Assembly (NCBI GenBank): GCA_016860845.1
Contig: BOKF01000052.1
Coordinates: forward strand, 1-56,886
Length of the DNA stretch: 56,886 bases
Direction of reading: 5' to 3'
Source: Chloroflexota bacterium
GTDB lineage: Bacteria > Chloroflexota > Anaerolineae > 4572-78 > J111
Shown: piece after piece, positions 27,510 to 35,655 of the stretch
Position numbering within the stretch: position 1 is the first letter of the stretch
Layout: each line of letters starts with the position of its first letter
Position numbers and translations under genes: made by a program
Notes under the pieces: generated by a model
What the model saw: only the letters and a program-made list of their open reading frames with translations
What the model was told of the DNA's origin: nothing
Database searches by the model: none

Positions 27510-27878
27510 ATGAGAGTGACCACTAAAGCAGAAATTGCCGAACCGTTTTTGGCCCCGCTGGGCGAGATCATTTATGAATTAATTGGCAGCCCTCCTGAAG
27601 CCGGTGGAACGACTAAACATAGTTTCGCCCACGCCCTGGTTCCTCCTGGTAAATTATCTCCCCGTCATTACCACAAAGTCTCCGAAGAAACCTATTACAT
27701 TCTCAAAGGTAAAGCGACAATGGTGATTGACGACCATCACTTTACCCTGTCACCCGGTCAATCCTGCCTGATTATGCCGGGCGAAGTGCATCAGGTTTTT
27801 AATAAGGAAACCGAAGACCTTGAATTTTTAGTCGTCTGTGCTCCGCCCTGGACGGCGGATGACTTTTTTGAAATATAA
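27510..27878 (+). CDS. Cupin domain protein
   Basis: Single-domain cupin of 122 residues. The metal-binding motif 1 is HYHKVSEETYYILKGKATMV (His, His, Glu ligands) and motif 2 is LSPGQSCLIMPGEVHQVFN (His). Such small beta barrels can be isomerases, dioxygenases or sugar-binding proteins; no specific substrate is evident. GGGAGG precedes ATG 27510. The next gene, 34 bases downstream, is also a cupin of different sequence, so the two probably form one transcription unit. Confidence 0.85.
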   Translation: MRVTTKAEIAEPFLAPLGEIIYELIGSPPEAGGTTKHSFAHALVPPGKLSPRHYHKVSEETYYILKGKATMVIDDHHFTLSPGQSCLIMPGEVHQVFNKETEDLEFLVVCAPPWTADDFFEI

Positions 27879-27912
27879 GTATCGTCTACTATTTTCGAAG
27901 GAGACATAATCA

Positions 27913-28314
27913 ATGACGATGGACCCAAAACAACCCATAAGTGGGGTCAAGTTAGTCCGGCCCGAAGAGCGGATTATGGCGGCGGCTCAGACGGCGGGGA
28001 TGATTCGTGAGGAGGCCATCCAAACGGATCACCTCTGGGTAGGTATTGCTCGGACCAAGCCGGGCAACATCTCCAACTGGCATCACCACGGCGATTGGGA
28101 AACGGTGGCCTATGTCATAGAAGGCGCCTGCCGCCTGGAGTTCGGCCACGGTGGTCGTGAAGCTGTCGTGGGCCAACCCGGCGACTACATCTACATCCCC
28201 AAAGGGGAAATTCACCGCGAGTCAAACCCCGCCGAGGGAGAGCAAGCTTTGGTTATTGTCCGCTTCGGCGGCGGTCCGGTGGTAATTAACGTTGATGGGC
28301 CAATGGCTGGCTAA
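27913..28314 (+). CDS. Cupin domain protein
   Basis: Second cupin, 133 residues, only distantly like its neighbour. Motif 1 is NWHHHGDWETVAYVIEGACR with three consecutive histidines, and motif 2 is GQPGDYIYIPKGEIHRESN. GGAG is located before ATG 27913. The likely partner is the preceding cupin. Function is unassigned. Confidence 0.85.
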   Translation: MTMDPKQPISGVKLVRPEERIMAAAQTAGMIREEAIQTDHLWVGIARTKPGNISNWHHHGDWETVAYVIEGACRLEFGHGGREAVVGQPGDYIYIPKGEIHRESNPAEGEQALVIVRFGGGPVVINVDGPMAG

Positions 28315-28483
28315 ATAAAACAGAACAATTATCTGGTATATCCGCATAGGGACAATGTAGGTTGGTGCTGGGTTCTCAGAACAAAGCAGCCAATTTTTCG
28401 ACCTGCCTCGTCCCTGCCATTTCGCAATAATATGGGTCTTAGGCAGTTCCAAGATTTAAATCATCCAATTGTTCTCACCGGCT

Positions 28484-28554
28484 TGATGCGTGATATGTGA
28501 TGCGTAAGAAATCTTGCCTGGAAACCATCACGCATCACGCATTACGTATCACGG
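28484..28554. repeat. Heptamer-word palindrome (GATGCGT type)
   Basis: Left words GATGCGT, GATATGT and GATGCGT; right half ATCACGC, ATCACGC, ATTACGT. It uses the same words as the nuoK-nuoL element 11 kb away, upstream of the cNMP-binding gene. Confidence 0.85.
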
Positions 28555-28613
28555 ACTTTGGATAATTACTTTCTTGGAGTTGCCTTATTTAGACGATACC
28601 GGGGAATTAAACT

Positions 28614-31600
28614 ATGTCTTATATCGAATTATTAAAAAAAGCGCCAATTTTGCAGGGACTCTCAACCGAACAACTGGAAGAGCTGGTAGCTACCAACCAG
28701 ATTGTCACCTACCAGCGCCGTGAGGTTGTTTTTGAGGAGAATAGCTGGGGGCGTGAAATATATATCGTGCTGGAAGGTGAAGTTGCCGTTGAGGTTGATC
28801 CGGCCAAGCTTGGTACCGTTGAAAAAGGCTCGACTCAATTACGCGTCATCCGCACCTTTGGCCCCGGCGAGTCATTTGGCGAGGTTGCCGTTGTCGGCAA
28901 ATATCCCCGTGAGGCAACGATTATCGCCACCCAGGATGATACTAAACTCATGATTATTCCTCCCCAGATATTTGACAATGTCCTGCAGGCCCAGATCATT
29001 ATGCACAATATCACCCGCGACCTGTCTGACAAATTGCGCGGCAGCAATACGCGCCTGATCCAAAGCATGCTGTCCAGCTATTTTCTGACAGCCCTGGTTG
29101 AACAACTCGCCACCCAGGCTCGTGACTGTAACCCGATCATTCCCCTGGAAAAACTCGTGGTCATTCGCAGCCCGGAGAATTTTATCCTCTCCGGCCCGGG
29201 GCGTCTGTTACCCCAGATCCCGGAGAAGGAAGCCCTGGAAATCTCTTTTTTCGTCGAGTCAACCATTCTGCAGCGCCTGATCGGCCCCGGCGAACCGTCC
29301 GGCGCGGTGGCTTTTAATGCGCTGTTCTCGATTATCCGGTCAGGCCAGATTTCCGACCGCATTGCCGAGGCGTCCTGCCGCTATGAATTAAAACCGGGCG
29401 CTGACCGGCGCACCGGCAAATTGATGGTCTGGAAAACCATAGACGACTTCACCCGCCCCTACACCCTGGAATGGCAGATCAAGGGGACGCGCTACGATGA
29501 AGCCAGTCGAACCACCACGGCCAGCCTGTTCCTTTATATCTACACCGACGAGGAGACATCAACCCACAGCCGGGCCAGGCAAATCATTGCCAATATTGCT
29601 ATGCCGGTGCAAAAGTACATTTACGACACGCTGCCGCAGAAGGAGCTGGACAAATCCAGGCTGCGGGTCATCATTATTCATCACCGCTCCCACGAAACCG
29701 CCCGGACCCTGCAAACCATTCAAGAACTCGGCTACCAGATTGATACCTTCATCGGCATTCCCTACGGCGATGTGAATTGGGATTACATTACTATGTTAGA
29801 CCACGCCTCCAACCACAATTACATGTCGCTCAAGCTGGTCACCCATCCCACCGAGCCGACCCAATACCTGTTTGATTTCAAGCAGTCTTCATTTTTGGAG
29901 ACCCAAACCGAGCAAGATATTGCTGACCTCTATGCCAACCCGGCCGTCACCGGCGATTATCTCACCGCCATGCAAGCCCTGGCCGAATACCGGCTGGCCC
30001 AGGCGCTGCAGAAATGCCGCGAGCAGGGAGAACGGTTGATTGTGTACGAGGATGGAGGCTATATCGTCGCCAAGATTTATGAGATTTATAAAAACAGCCA
30101 GCATCCCCGCCACGCCCTGGTCAAGACGGCGGTAGATGAAGGGTTGATTGTGGGGGTGGTCGAGGTGACGGTGGCCGGTGAGCGCAAAAATCTGCAAATG
30201 ATTAAGGAGAATCAGGGCCTGGCCCTTTTGCCGGTGCTGTCGAACGCCCGCAGCGACATCAAAGCTGTTTTTGAAGCGATGGGCGTGGGTGAAGCGGTCA
30301 TCCACGCTGCAGCCACCTCCTTTGGCCGTTTGGGCCTGCCCACCTTTCAAACCCGCCGGATCGCCGTGGTTGGCGGCAATGGCGCCATTGGGACCCGGCT
30401 GGTGGAACAACTGACCATGCTCCACAACAGCACCGCCAATGTTTTTGCGGTTGACATTTCCGACCGCTCGTTCGCCCTGGAGATAGACCACGCGACCTTA
30501 CCTTACGCTGCAACCCGGCTCAAGTATCGCTCGCTGCCGCGCTATGTCATCGCCGATGATTGTTTGCCCGTCATCCTGAACCGTCCGTACAGCGACCGAG
30601 TTTTCCAGCCCGATTATCCAGCCATCGAGCAGGCTATCCAGACCTTTCTGGCGAATCATCATGCTTATCAGGAGCTGGCCCTGACCAACAGCTATCCCCT
30701 GCCGGAAGAAGAGCTGCACGGGTTGTGGCAGAACGTTGCCCGGCAGTCGGGCTACCAGCAATTCGAGGCTATCCCCCTGCCGGACAATCGCGGGGTGCGC
30801 TATTGCCTGCGCCAGGGCCACAGCCAGAAAGCAGTCACGTTATTGGCTGAGTCCACCATGCTCACTTTCAACAATGTGTCACGCCCTATCCGCAACGGCG
30901 TTGATACAATCATCGGCAGTACCGGCTATCCTATTTTTAGCGCTAAGAATTTGGACGACTTTTTTGCCCGCCGGAACAAGTCAAACCGGGCCGACGAACT
31001 GGCCCTGATCAGCGCCTCCTCCAAGGATTACGAATTTCGCCGGGCCATAGATTTTTTGAATAGTTTGCTGAAGCTCCAGACCAATGCGCCTATTCCGGCC
31101 GAAGTCCGCCTCGGCTGGTTTGCCGACTTTTACAAAGAGGGCATGAGCTTCCTGCAAGGCGAGGATTTTGGTCCTCTGCAAAACCTGTTGGCCGCGCCTC
31201 TCACGGAAGAGACGATTCCAGCCTTCATCCGCGCTGAGCCAGCCCTAGCCGAAGCGATGGGCCTGAGCGGCAGCAACCGGGCGGAATGGCCCGAGCGTCT
31301 GGCCGATTTTATTGCCGACAAAATTCGTAAAAATGTAACCATCCGTAAAGAGATCCGGCCCGATATTGGCTCCATCTATCACCTCGTCGTCAACGGACAG
31401 GCCAAGCGGGTAGTTATCCTGGCCGATGGCCTGGTTGTCAATTTCTTTGCCCGGCACGAGAAGGGCGTCAAAACCGAGTACATTGACCCGATTGTGACCA
31501 TGCAGGTCTTAAGCCTGGTCAAGCTGTCCACCACTCCGATAACGCCCGGCTTATACAAAATGGACGTTCACCTGCGCCCCGAAGATATGGCCGTTTTTTG

Positions 31601-31643
31601 GGCTGCTATTAACGACTACTGCTGCCCCCTGGCGCTGAACTAA
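28614..31643 (+). CDS. cNMP-binding domain fused to S-adenosylhomocysteine-hydrolase-like NAD-binding protein
   Basis: Unusual 1009-residue soluble protein. Residues about 1-140 form a cyclic-nucleotide-binding domain; its phosphate-binding cassette reads FGEVAVVGKYPREATIIA, with the Glu and Arg needed for ligand binding. After a segment without clear relatives (150-340), residues about 345-640 follow the layout of AdoHcy hydrolase: VYEDGGYIV resembles the DDGGD region, VVEVTVAGERKN the EETTTG region, LLPVLSNARSDIKAVFEAMG the N-D-x-x-K-x-x-F region. The Rossmann motif VVGGNGAIGTRLV comes next. VDTIIGSTGYPIFSAKNLDDF follows further on. This alignment is by eye. The catalytic residues are only partly conserved, so enzyme activity is uncertain. 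It heads a four-gene group of unknown purpose. Confidence 0.7.
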   Translation: MSYIELLKKAPILQGLSTEQLEELVATNQIVTYQRREVVFEENSWGREIYIVLEGEVAVEVDPAKLGTVEKGSTQLRVIRTFGPGESFGEVAVVGKYPREATIIATQDDTKLMIIPPQIFDNVLQAQIIMHNITRDLSDKLRGSNTRLIQSMLSSYFLTALVEQLATQARDCNPIIPLEKLVVIRSPENFILSGPGRLLPQIPEKEALEISFFVESTILQRLIGPGEPSGAVAFNALFSIIRSGQISDRIAEASCRYELKPGADRRTGKLMVWKTIDDFTRPYTLEWQIKGTRYDEASRTTTASLFLYIYTDEETSTHSRARQIIANIAMPVQKYIYDTLPQKELDKSRLRVIIIHHRSHETARTLQTIQELGYQIDTFIGIPYGDVNWDYITMLDHASNHNYMSLKLVTHPTEPTQYLFDFKQSSFLETQTEQDIADLYANPAVTGDYLTAMQALAEYRLAQALQKCREQGERLIVYEDGGYIVAKIYEIYKNSQHPRHALVKTAVDEGLIVGVVEVTVAGERKNLQMIKENQGLALLPVLSNARSDIKAVFEAMGVGEAVIHAAATSFGRLGLPTFQTRRIAVVGGNGAIGTRLVEQLTMLHNSTANVFAVDISDRSFALEIDHATLPYAATRLKYRSLPRYVIADDCLPVILNRPYSDRVFQPDYPAIEQAIQTFLANHHAYQELALTNSYPLPEEELHGLWQNVARQSGYQQFEAIPLPDNRGVRYCLRQGHSQKAVTLLAESTMLTFNNVSRPIRNGVDTIIGSTGYPIFSAKNLDDFFARRNKSNRADELALISASSKDYEFRRAIDFLNSLLKLQTNAPIPAEVRLGWFADFYKEGMSFLQGEDFGPLQNLLAAPLTEETIPAFIRAEPALAEAMGLSGSNRAEWPERLADFIADKIRKNVTIRKEIRPDIGSIYHLVVNGQAKRVVILADGLVVNFFARHEKGVKTEYIDPIVTMQVLSLVKLSTTPITPGLYKMDVHLRPEDMAVFWAAINDYCCPLALN

Positions 31644-31648
31644 ATTGA

Positions 31649-31678
31649 GGGAGTGCAAAAGTCATCGCTTTTGCACTC
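31649..31678. repeat. GGAGTGCAAAAG palindrome
   Basis: Perfect 12-base stem GGAGTGCAAAAG / CTTTTGCACTCC, loop TCATCG, just after the cNMP gene. Related sequence occurs at 31739-31795 (GGAGTCCAAAGC ... GGTTTGCACTCC) and 55525-55546. Without a T tract it is not an obvious terminator. Confidence 0.75.
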
Positions 31679-31738
31679 CATAAAACTACTTTTTGAGGAG
31701 TGTTCACGAACCTGTGGTACGCCACCAAGGATGAAAAT

Positions 31739-31795
31739 GGAGTCCAAAGCTTGCTTTGGTTTATTGGCACGCAAGCGCAAGGTTTGCACTCCAGG
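31739..31795. repeat. Second GGAGTnCAAA palindrome
   Basis: GGAGTCCAAAGCTTGCTTTGG followed by GCGCAAGGTTTGCACTCC. The ends repeat the arms of the palindrome at 31649-31678, forming a nested hairpin directly upstream of the membrane-protein gene. Confidence 0.6.
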
Positions 31796-31821
31796 TTTAT
31801 TTACGAGGAGAGATAATCTGT

Positions 31822-32568
31822 ATGGCCCCACGAACCGCCACCTTAGCCAGATCAGCGGTTGAATCAGGGTTAAACCGGATTCATTGGCTGTTGCTGGTGC
31901 AATCGGTAGATGTTATCCTGGTTTCAATCAACCGCCTCAGCACCCTGACCACCGGCTACGTGGCCGCCAATGAATTTCTGCGCTGGGTGGATTTGCTCAA
32001 CATGCTGGTCTTGCCCCTCATCAGCATGGTTGCCTTTTACTTGTTGAAAAAGCAAGTCGAATACGACAGCCCGGCCCGCGAAGGGCCCTGGCACCTGGCC
32101 CTCAATCTAACTTTTATGATCGGTGTTTATCTCCTGGCGGCCAGCTATGGGACTCACGAGGTGACGAATTATCTCCATGTCCGCTTCTGCCTCGATGACG
32201 AAGCCAGTGCTCTTTGCCGCATTATCATTTTTAATGACGACGAATTTTCCCACTGGGTCTTCTTTACCGGCTTTGTTATGGTCAATGCCGCCCTGATGTT
32301 TCTGCAAATTCTCTTTCCTTACCGGGGACAGATGACTCGGCGAGACTGGATTTTCCTGGTAAGCAACGGCTTATTTATCGCCCTGGGCATTTTTGCCAAC
32401 CTGGCCTTCGAGGAAATTGGGCTGGACCTGTACGTGGTCGCCATCCTGACCGTATTGTCTCTGGCCCTATTTTGGCGGCGCGGGCCGCAGCCGTTGATTA
32501 TTTATTACGCTACGGCCTACATGCTGGGCCTCGTTGCCACTGCAATTTACAAAGGGGGGGCAGGCTAA
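31822..32568 (+). CDS. Multi-pass membrane protein, unknown function
   Basis: Integral membrane protein of about 248 residues with six or seven hydrophobic segments (about 20-40, 60-85, 100-120, 150-175, 180-200, 205-235). Polar, possibly functional residues cluster in YGTHEVTNYLHVRFCLDDE and FNDDEFSHWVFFTG between helices. No family was recognised. ATG 31822 follows GAGGAGAG; longer frames begin upstream in hairpin DNA and were discarded. It lies two bases from the next gene, so both are surely co-transcribed, and it probably works with the SRPBCC protein. Confidence 0.75.
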   Translation: MAPRTATLARSAVESGLNRIHWLLLVQSVDVILVSINRLSTLTTGYVAANEFLRWVDLLNMLVLPLISMVAFYLLKKQVEYDSPAREGPWHLALNLTFMIGVYLLAASYGTHEVTNYLHVRFCLDDEASALCRIIIFNDDEFSHWVFFTGFVMVNAALMFLQILFPYRGQMTRRDWIFLVSNGLFIALGIFANLAFEEIGLDLYVVAILTVLSLALFWRRGPQPLIIYYATAYMLGLVATAIYKGGAG

Positions 32569-32570
32569 GA

Positions 32571-33185
32571 ATGACCGGCAATGACTACCACTTCATCACT
32601 TACTGGCGAGTACCGGGTACAATCCAGGAAATTTTTGAAATCATTGCCAATGCATCCGACCTGGTGCGGTGGTGGCCTTCGGTTTATCTGGACGTGCAGC
32701 AGTTGCAGCCGGGCGATGAGTCAGGCGTAGGCAAAGTTGTCAGGCTTTACACCAAGGGCTGGCTGCCCTACACCCTGCGTTGGCAATTCCGTGTCACCGA
32801 GGCTCGTGTTCCCCACGGGTTTACCCTGGAAGCGTGGGGTGACTTTGTGGGGCGGGGTGTGTGGACGTTTGAGCAGGAGGGGCCGTGGGTCAACATTACC
32901 TATGATTGGCGTATTCGAGCCGACAAGCCGCTGCTGCGCTACCTCTCTTTTTTATTCAAGCCCCTCTTTGCGGCCAATCATCGCTGGGCCATGGCCCGGG
33001 GCGAGGAGAGTTTGCGGCTGGAACTGGCCCGCCGCCACGCCCGCACCCTAGAGGAGCGAGAGCAGCTTCCTCCCCCTCCCGGCCCGACGACTACTTCACC
33101 CATCCCGTTGTTGCTGTTGAGCGCCGCCATTATCGTGGCTGGCGCAGCTCTGGTTTATTTTCTGCGGCGGAAATCAAGCGATTAA
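32571..33185 (+). CDS. SRPBCC-fold protein with C-terminal membrane anchor
   Basis: About 204 residues. The first 150 fit the SRPBCC (START/polyketide-cyclase-like) hydrophobic-ligand-binding fold: YWRVPGTIQEIFEIIANASD at the start, then DLVRWWPSVYLDV, GDFVGRGVWTFEQEGPWVNI and a long C-terminal helix MARGEESLRLELARRH. A Pro-rich linker leads to one transmembrane helix (PLLLLSAAIIVAGAALVYF) and a short basic tail, anchoring the domain at the membrane. ATG 32571 overlaps nearly with the upstream stop. A lipid-like ligand is plausible but not shown. Confidence 0.82.
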   Translation: MTGNDYHFITYWRVPGTIQEIFEIIANASDLVRWWPSVYLDVQQLQPGDESGVGKVVRLYTKGWLPYTLRWQFRVTEARVPHGFTLEAWGDFVGRGVWTFEQEGPWVNITYDWRIRADKPLLRYLSFLFKPLFAANHRWAMARGEESLRLELARRHARTLEEREQLPPPPGPTTTSPIPLLLLSAAIIVAGAALVYFLRRKSSD

Positions 33186-33234
33186 AGGAGCCGTCACAAG
33201 GTATCATACACAACCGCTAACGAAACTATCTTCC

Positions 33235-33263
33235 GGCGGTCGACGGTCAGCCGTCGGCGGTCT
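33235..33263. repeat. Heptamer-word repeat (CGGCGGT type)
   Basis: Four 7-base words CGGCGGT, CGACGGT, CAGCCGT and CGGCGGT upstream of the broken gene; partly self-complementary (ACGGTCAGCCGT). Confidence 0.65.
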
Positions 33264-33280
33264 ACTTATGAAGGAGATTT

Positions 33281-33916
33281 ATGCAGCAACTGAACCAAGC
33301 TGTTGCTCGAGGCACAGCGAATGGTCGTCTTTCAACACCAAACCTTAATTTGATAGAATCAGCCGAGGCAAAAATTGAGACGGCCCTGGCTGTGCTGAAA
33401 CAGGATCGCCGGCGCGGCCTGGCCATGCTGAATGATCTTTTTCGCGCGGGGACGACTCCCACCCCACCTCTCGACGGGCGCTACATGGGCAAACTCGTCG
33501 CGCTCGACATCGTACCGGGTCTAACCTAGGTGATGCAGATGATTGTCAACGCCTGGCTGCCGTGGCAGGGCAAAACCTTCGACGCCGCTCAAGGTCGGGG
33601 CGACAACATCTTTACCCGCGACTCGCTGACCCTGGTCCACATCTACTGGCCCCTCTATCGCGGCTACATGGACGACGGCTCCCGGACCTACCGGGCCTTT
33701 GCCTTCCAGACGTATACTGCCCCCGGCCTGGCCGACCCCGACCGGCAGGTGCTCAAAATTTATTACGACCGGCCGGACAACCCGCGCCTTTCCATTCGCC
33801 GCATTCTGGATGAATTGGTACAGGTGGAAGATGGCTTTTACCTGGGCAAGGCTCATCTGAAATGGTGGTGGGGCACGTGGCAGTTAGTGGCTTATTTTTC
33901 GTTGCGCCGGGGTTAA
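33281..33916 (+). pseudogene. Conserved protein gene interrupted by an in-frame amber codon
   Basis: Two open frames, 33281-33529 and 33530-33916, are in the same reading phase and separated only by TAG at 33527-33529. Joined, they give about 211 residues: a helical N-terminus (residues 20-55) and a beta-rich remainder with LDGRYMGKLVALDIVPGLT before the stop and MIVNAWLPWQGKTFDAAQGR directly after it. GGTAG-free context and a normal GGAG before ATG 33281 suggest the gene was intact until recently. The change is probably CAG to TAG, one base, and could also be a sequencing error. Family unknown; the gene follows the SRPBCC gene on the same strand. Confidence 0.78.
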
Positions 33917-33920
33917 TGAA

Positions 33921-33955
33921 AAGGGGCAAGTCCGTGGGACCTGCCCCTTCTTTTT
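33921..33955. terminator. Terminator between convergent genes
   Basis: Stem AAGGGGCA-A-GTCC / GGAC-C-TGCCCCTT with loop GTG and T tail on the plus strand. The T tail overlaps the gpmI stop codon. Confidence 0.88.
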
Positions 33956-35489
33956 ATCGCCGGATCAGCGATTTACATGTCATTTGGGGAGGTGGTTCGA
34001 TCTCCAGCAGTTCCAGTACCGTTGGCGCTACATTCCCCAGGATGCCGTTAGCAAAACGCCAGCTTGGTTTTTGCTGGGCTACATAGATAAAGGGCACTAA
34101 ATTGGTGGTATGGGCCGTGTGCGGTTTGCCGGTATCATAATCCAACATCTGGTCCGAGTTCCCGTGATCGGCAGTGACCAGGGCAGCGCCGCCCATGCTG
34201 ACCGTCGCTTCAACTACCTGCCGGACGCAGTTATCTACCGTTTCTGCGGCGATGATCGCTTTGTCCAAAAAGCCGGTGTGCCCAACCATATCGGGGTTGG
34301 CAAAGTTAACCAGCACAAACGTATACTGGCCTGATTTAATTGCTTCGACGACCTTCTCGGTGATACCGGCCGCGCTCATTTCCGGCTGCAAATCATAGGT
34401 GGCCACTTTGGGCGAAGGAACCAGCACCCGATCCTCACCCTCAAAGGGAACCTCACGCCCCCCATTGAAAAAGTAGGTTACGTGGGCATACTTCTCGGTT
34501 TCGGCGGAGTGAAACTGTTTGTGGCCCAGTTTCGACAATGTTTCGGCCAGGCCATTGGTCGGTTCGGGAATCTCAAAGGCGAAGTCCGGTAATTGACCAT
34601 CATAATACTGCATAAAGGTGGTCATTTTCAGACCTTTTAACCCGCCGCCTTGCCGCTCAAAACCCGTGAAACTGGGTTCGACCAGCGCCTGGGTCATTTG
34701 CCTGGCCCGGTCCGCTCTAAAGTTAAAGAAAATGACGGCGTCGTTGTCGTTGATGGTTGCAATTGCCGCTCCTCGATCGTTGACCAGCACGACCGGAATG
34801 ACAAATTCGTCATTCACCCCCTCGGCGTAAGAAGCCTGGATAGCCTCGGCGGCGCTGTGGGCCTGCCTGCCCTGCCCATAAACCATCGCGTCGTAGCCTA
34901 ATTTGACCCGTTCCCAACGCTTGTCCCGGTCCATCGAGTAGTAGCGCCCGGCGACGGTGGCAATCTGTCCTACCCCAATCTTGTCCAACTGGGCCTCAAG
35001 CTGGCTCAAGTAGTCGGCCCCGCTGCGGGGGGGGGTATCGCGCCCATCCAGAATGGCATGGACAAAGACTCGTGATAAGTTTTTACGTTTGGCCATTTTT
35101 AGCAGAGCGTAGAGATGCTCTTGATGACTGTGGACTCCGCCATCGGACAGCAGGCCGATTAAGTGGAGCGCGCTGTTGCGGTTAAGCGCGGACTGCATCG
35201 TTTCATTCAGGGCCGGGTTTTCAAAAAACGCCTCGCTCTCGATTAAATCGTTGATATAGGTCAAATCCTGCGGCACAATCCGTCCCGCCCCCAGGTTCAT
35301 GTGCCCAACTTCCGAGTTGCCCATCTGCCCAATCGGCAGCCCCACGGCCCGACCCGAAGCCTCCAGGGTAGCGCTGGGCCAGTTGTTCCAGATGTAATCA
35401 AAATAAGGGGTATTGGCCAGGGCAATCGCGTTGAAATCTTTGCGGGGGTTCAACCCCCAGCCGTCCATAATAACTAATGTGACTAACAT
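33954..35489 (-). CDS. gpmI: 2,3-bisphosphoglycerate-independent phosphoglycerate mutase
   Basis: Glycolytic enzyme interconverting 3- and 2-phosphoglycerate, manganese-dependent, cytoplasmic; 511 residues, the normal length. The first metal ligand is in LVIMDGWGLNP, the phosphoserine nucleophile is Ser59 in QMGNSEVGHMNLGAGR, and the second metal cluster is LVTADHGNSDQMLDYDTG followed by PHTAHTTNLVP. The start at ATG 35489 is preferred over an upstream frame beginning at 35528 because AAGGA is correctly placed and the core begins there. It lies between a plus-strand pseudogene (shared terminator) and the ATPase gene, which has its own terminator. Confidence 0.96.
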   Translation of the reverse strand: MLVTLVIMDGWGLNPRKDFNAIALANTPYFDYIWNNWPSATLEASGRAVGLPIGQMGNSEVGHMNLGAGRIVPQDLTYINDLIESEAFFENPALNETMQSALNRNSALHLIGLLSDGGVHSHQEHLYALLKMAKRKNLSRVFVHAILDGRDTPPRSGADYLSQLEAQLDKIGVGQIATVAGRYYSMDRDKRWERVKLGYDAMVYGQGRQAHSAAEAIQASYAEGVNDEFVIPVVLVNDRGAAIATINDNDAVIFFNFRADRARQMTQALVEPSFTGFERQGGGLKGLKMTTFMQYYDGQLPDFAFEIPEPTNGLAETLSKLGHKQFHSAETEKYAHVTYFFNGGREVPFEGEDRVLVPSPKVATYDLQPEMSAAGITEKVVEAIKSGQYTFVLVNFANPDMVGHTGFLDKAIIAAETVDNCVRQVVEATVSMGGAALVTADHGNSDQMLDYDTGKPHTAHTTNLVPFIYVAQQKPSWRFANGILGNVAPTVLELLEIEPPPQMTCKSLIRR

Positions 35490-35582
35490 AAAAGAATTCC
35501 TTTTAAGGAGTGGATATTTGTAACCCATCTTTACTCATCTTTATAATACTCCAACATCAAAAACCAGGGAAAATTACGCGCT

Positions 35583-35619
35583 AAAAAACCAAAAGGGGGA
35601 AGCCCGTGAGCTTCCCCCT
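35583..35619 (-). terminator. Intrinsic terminator of the ABC ATPase gene
   Basis: Minus-strand stem AGGGGGAAGC / GCTTCCCCCT followed by TTTTGGTTTTTT, about 37 bases after the stop codon. Confidence 0.88.
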
Positions 35620-35655
35620 CCAAAAACCGTAACTTTTGTTTTGCCCTGTCTCGGA

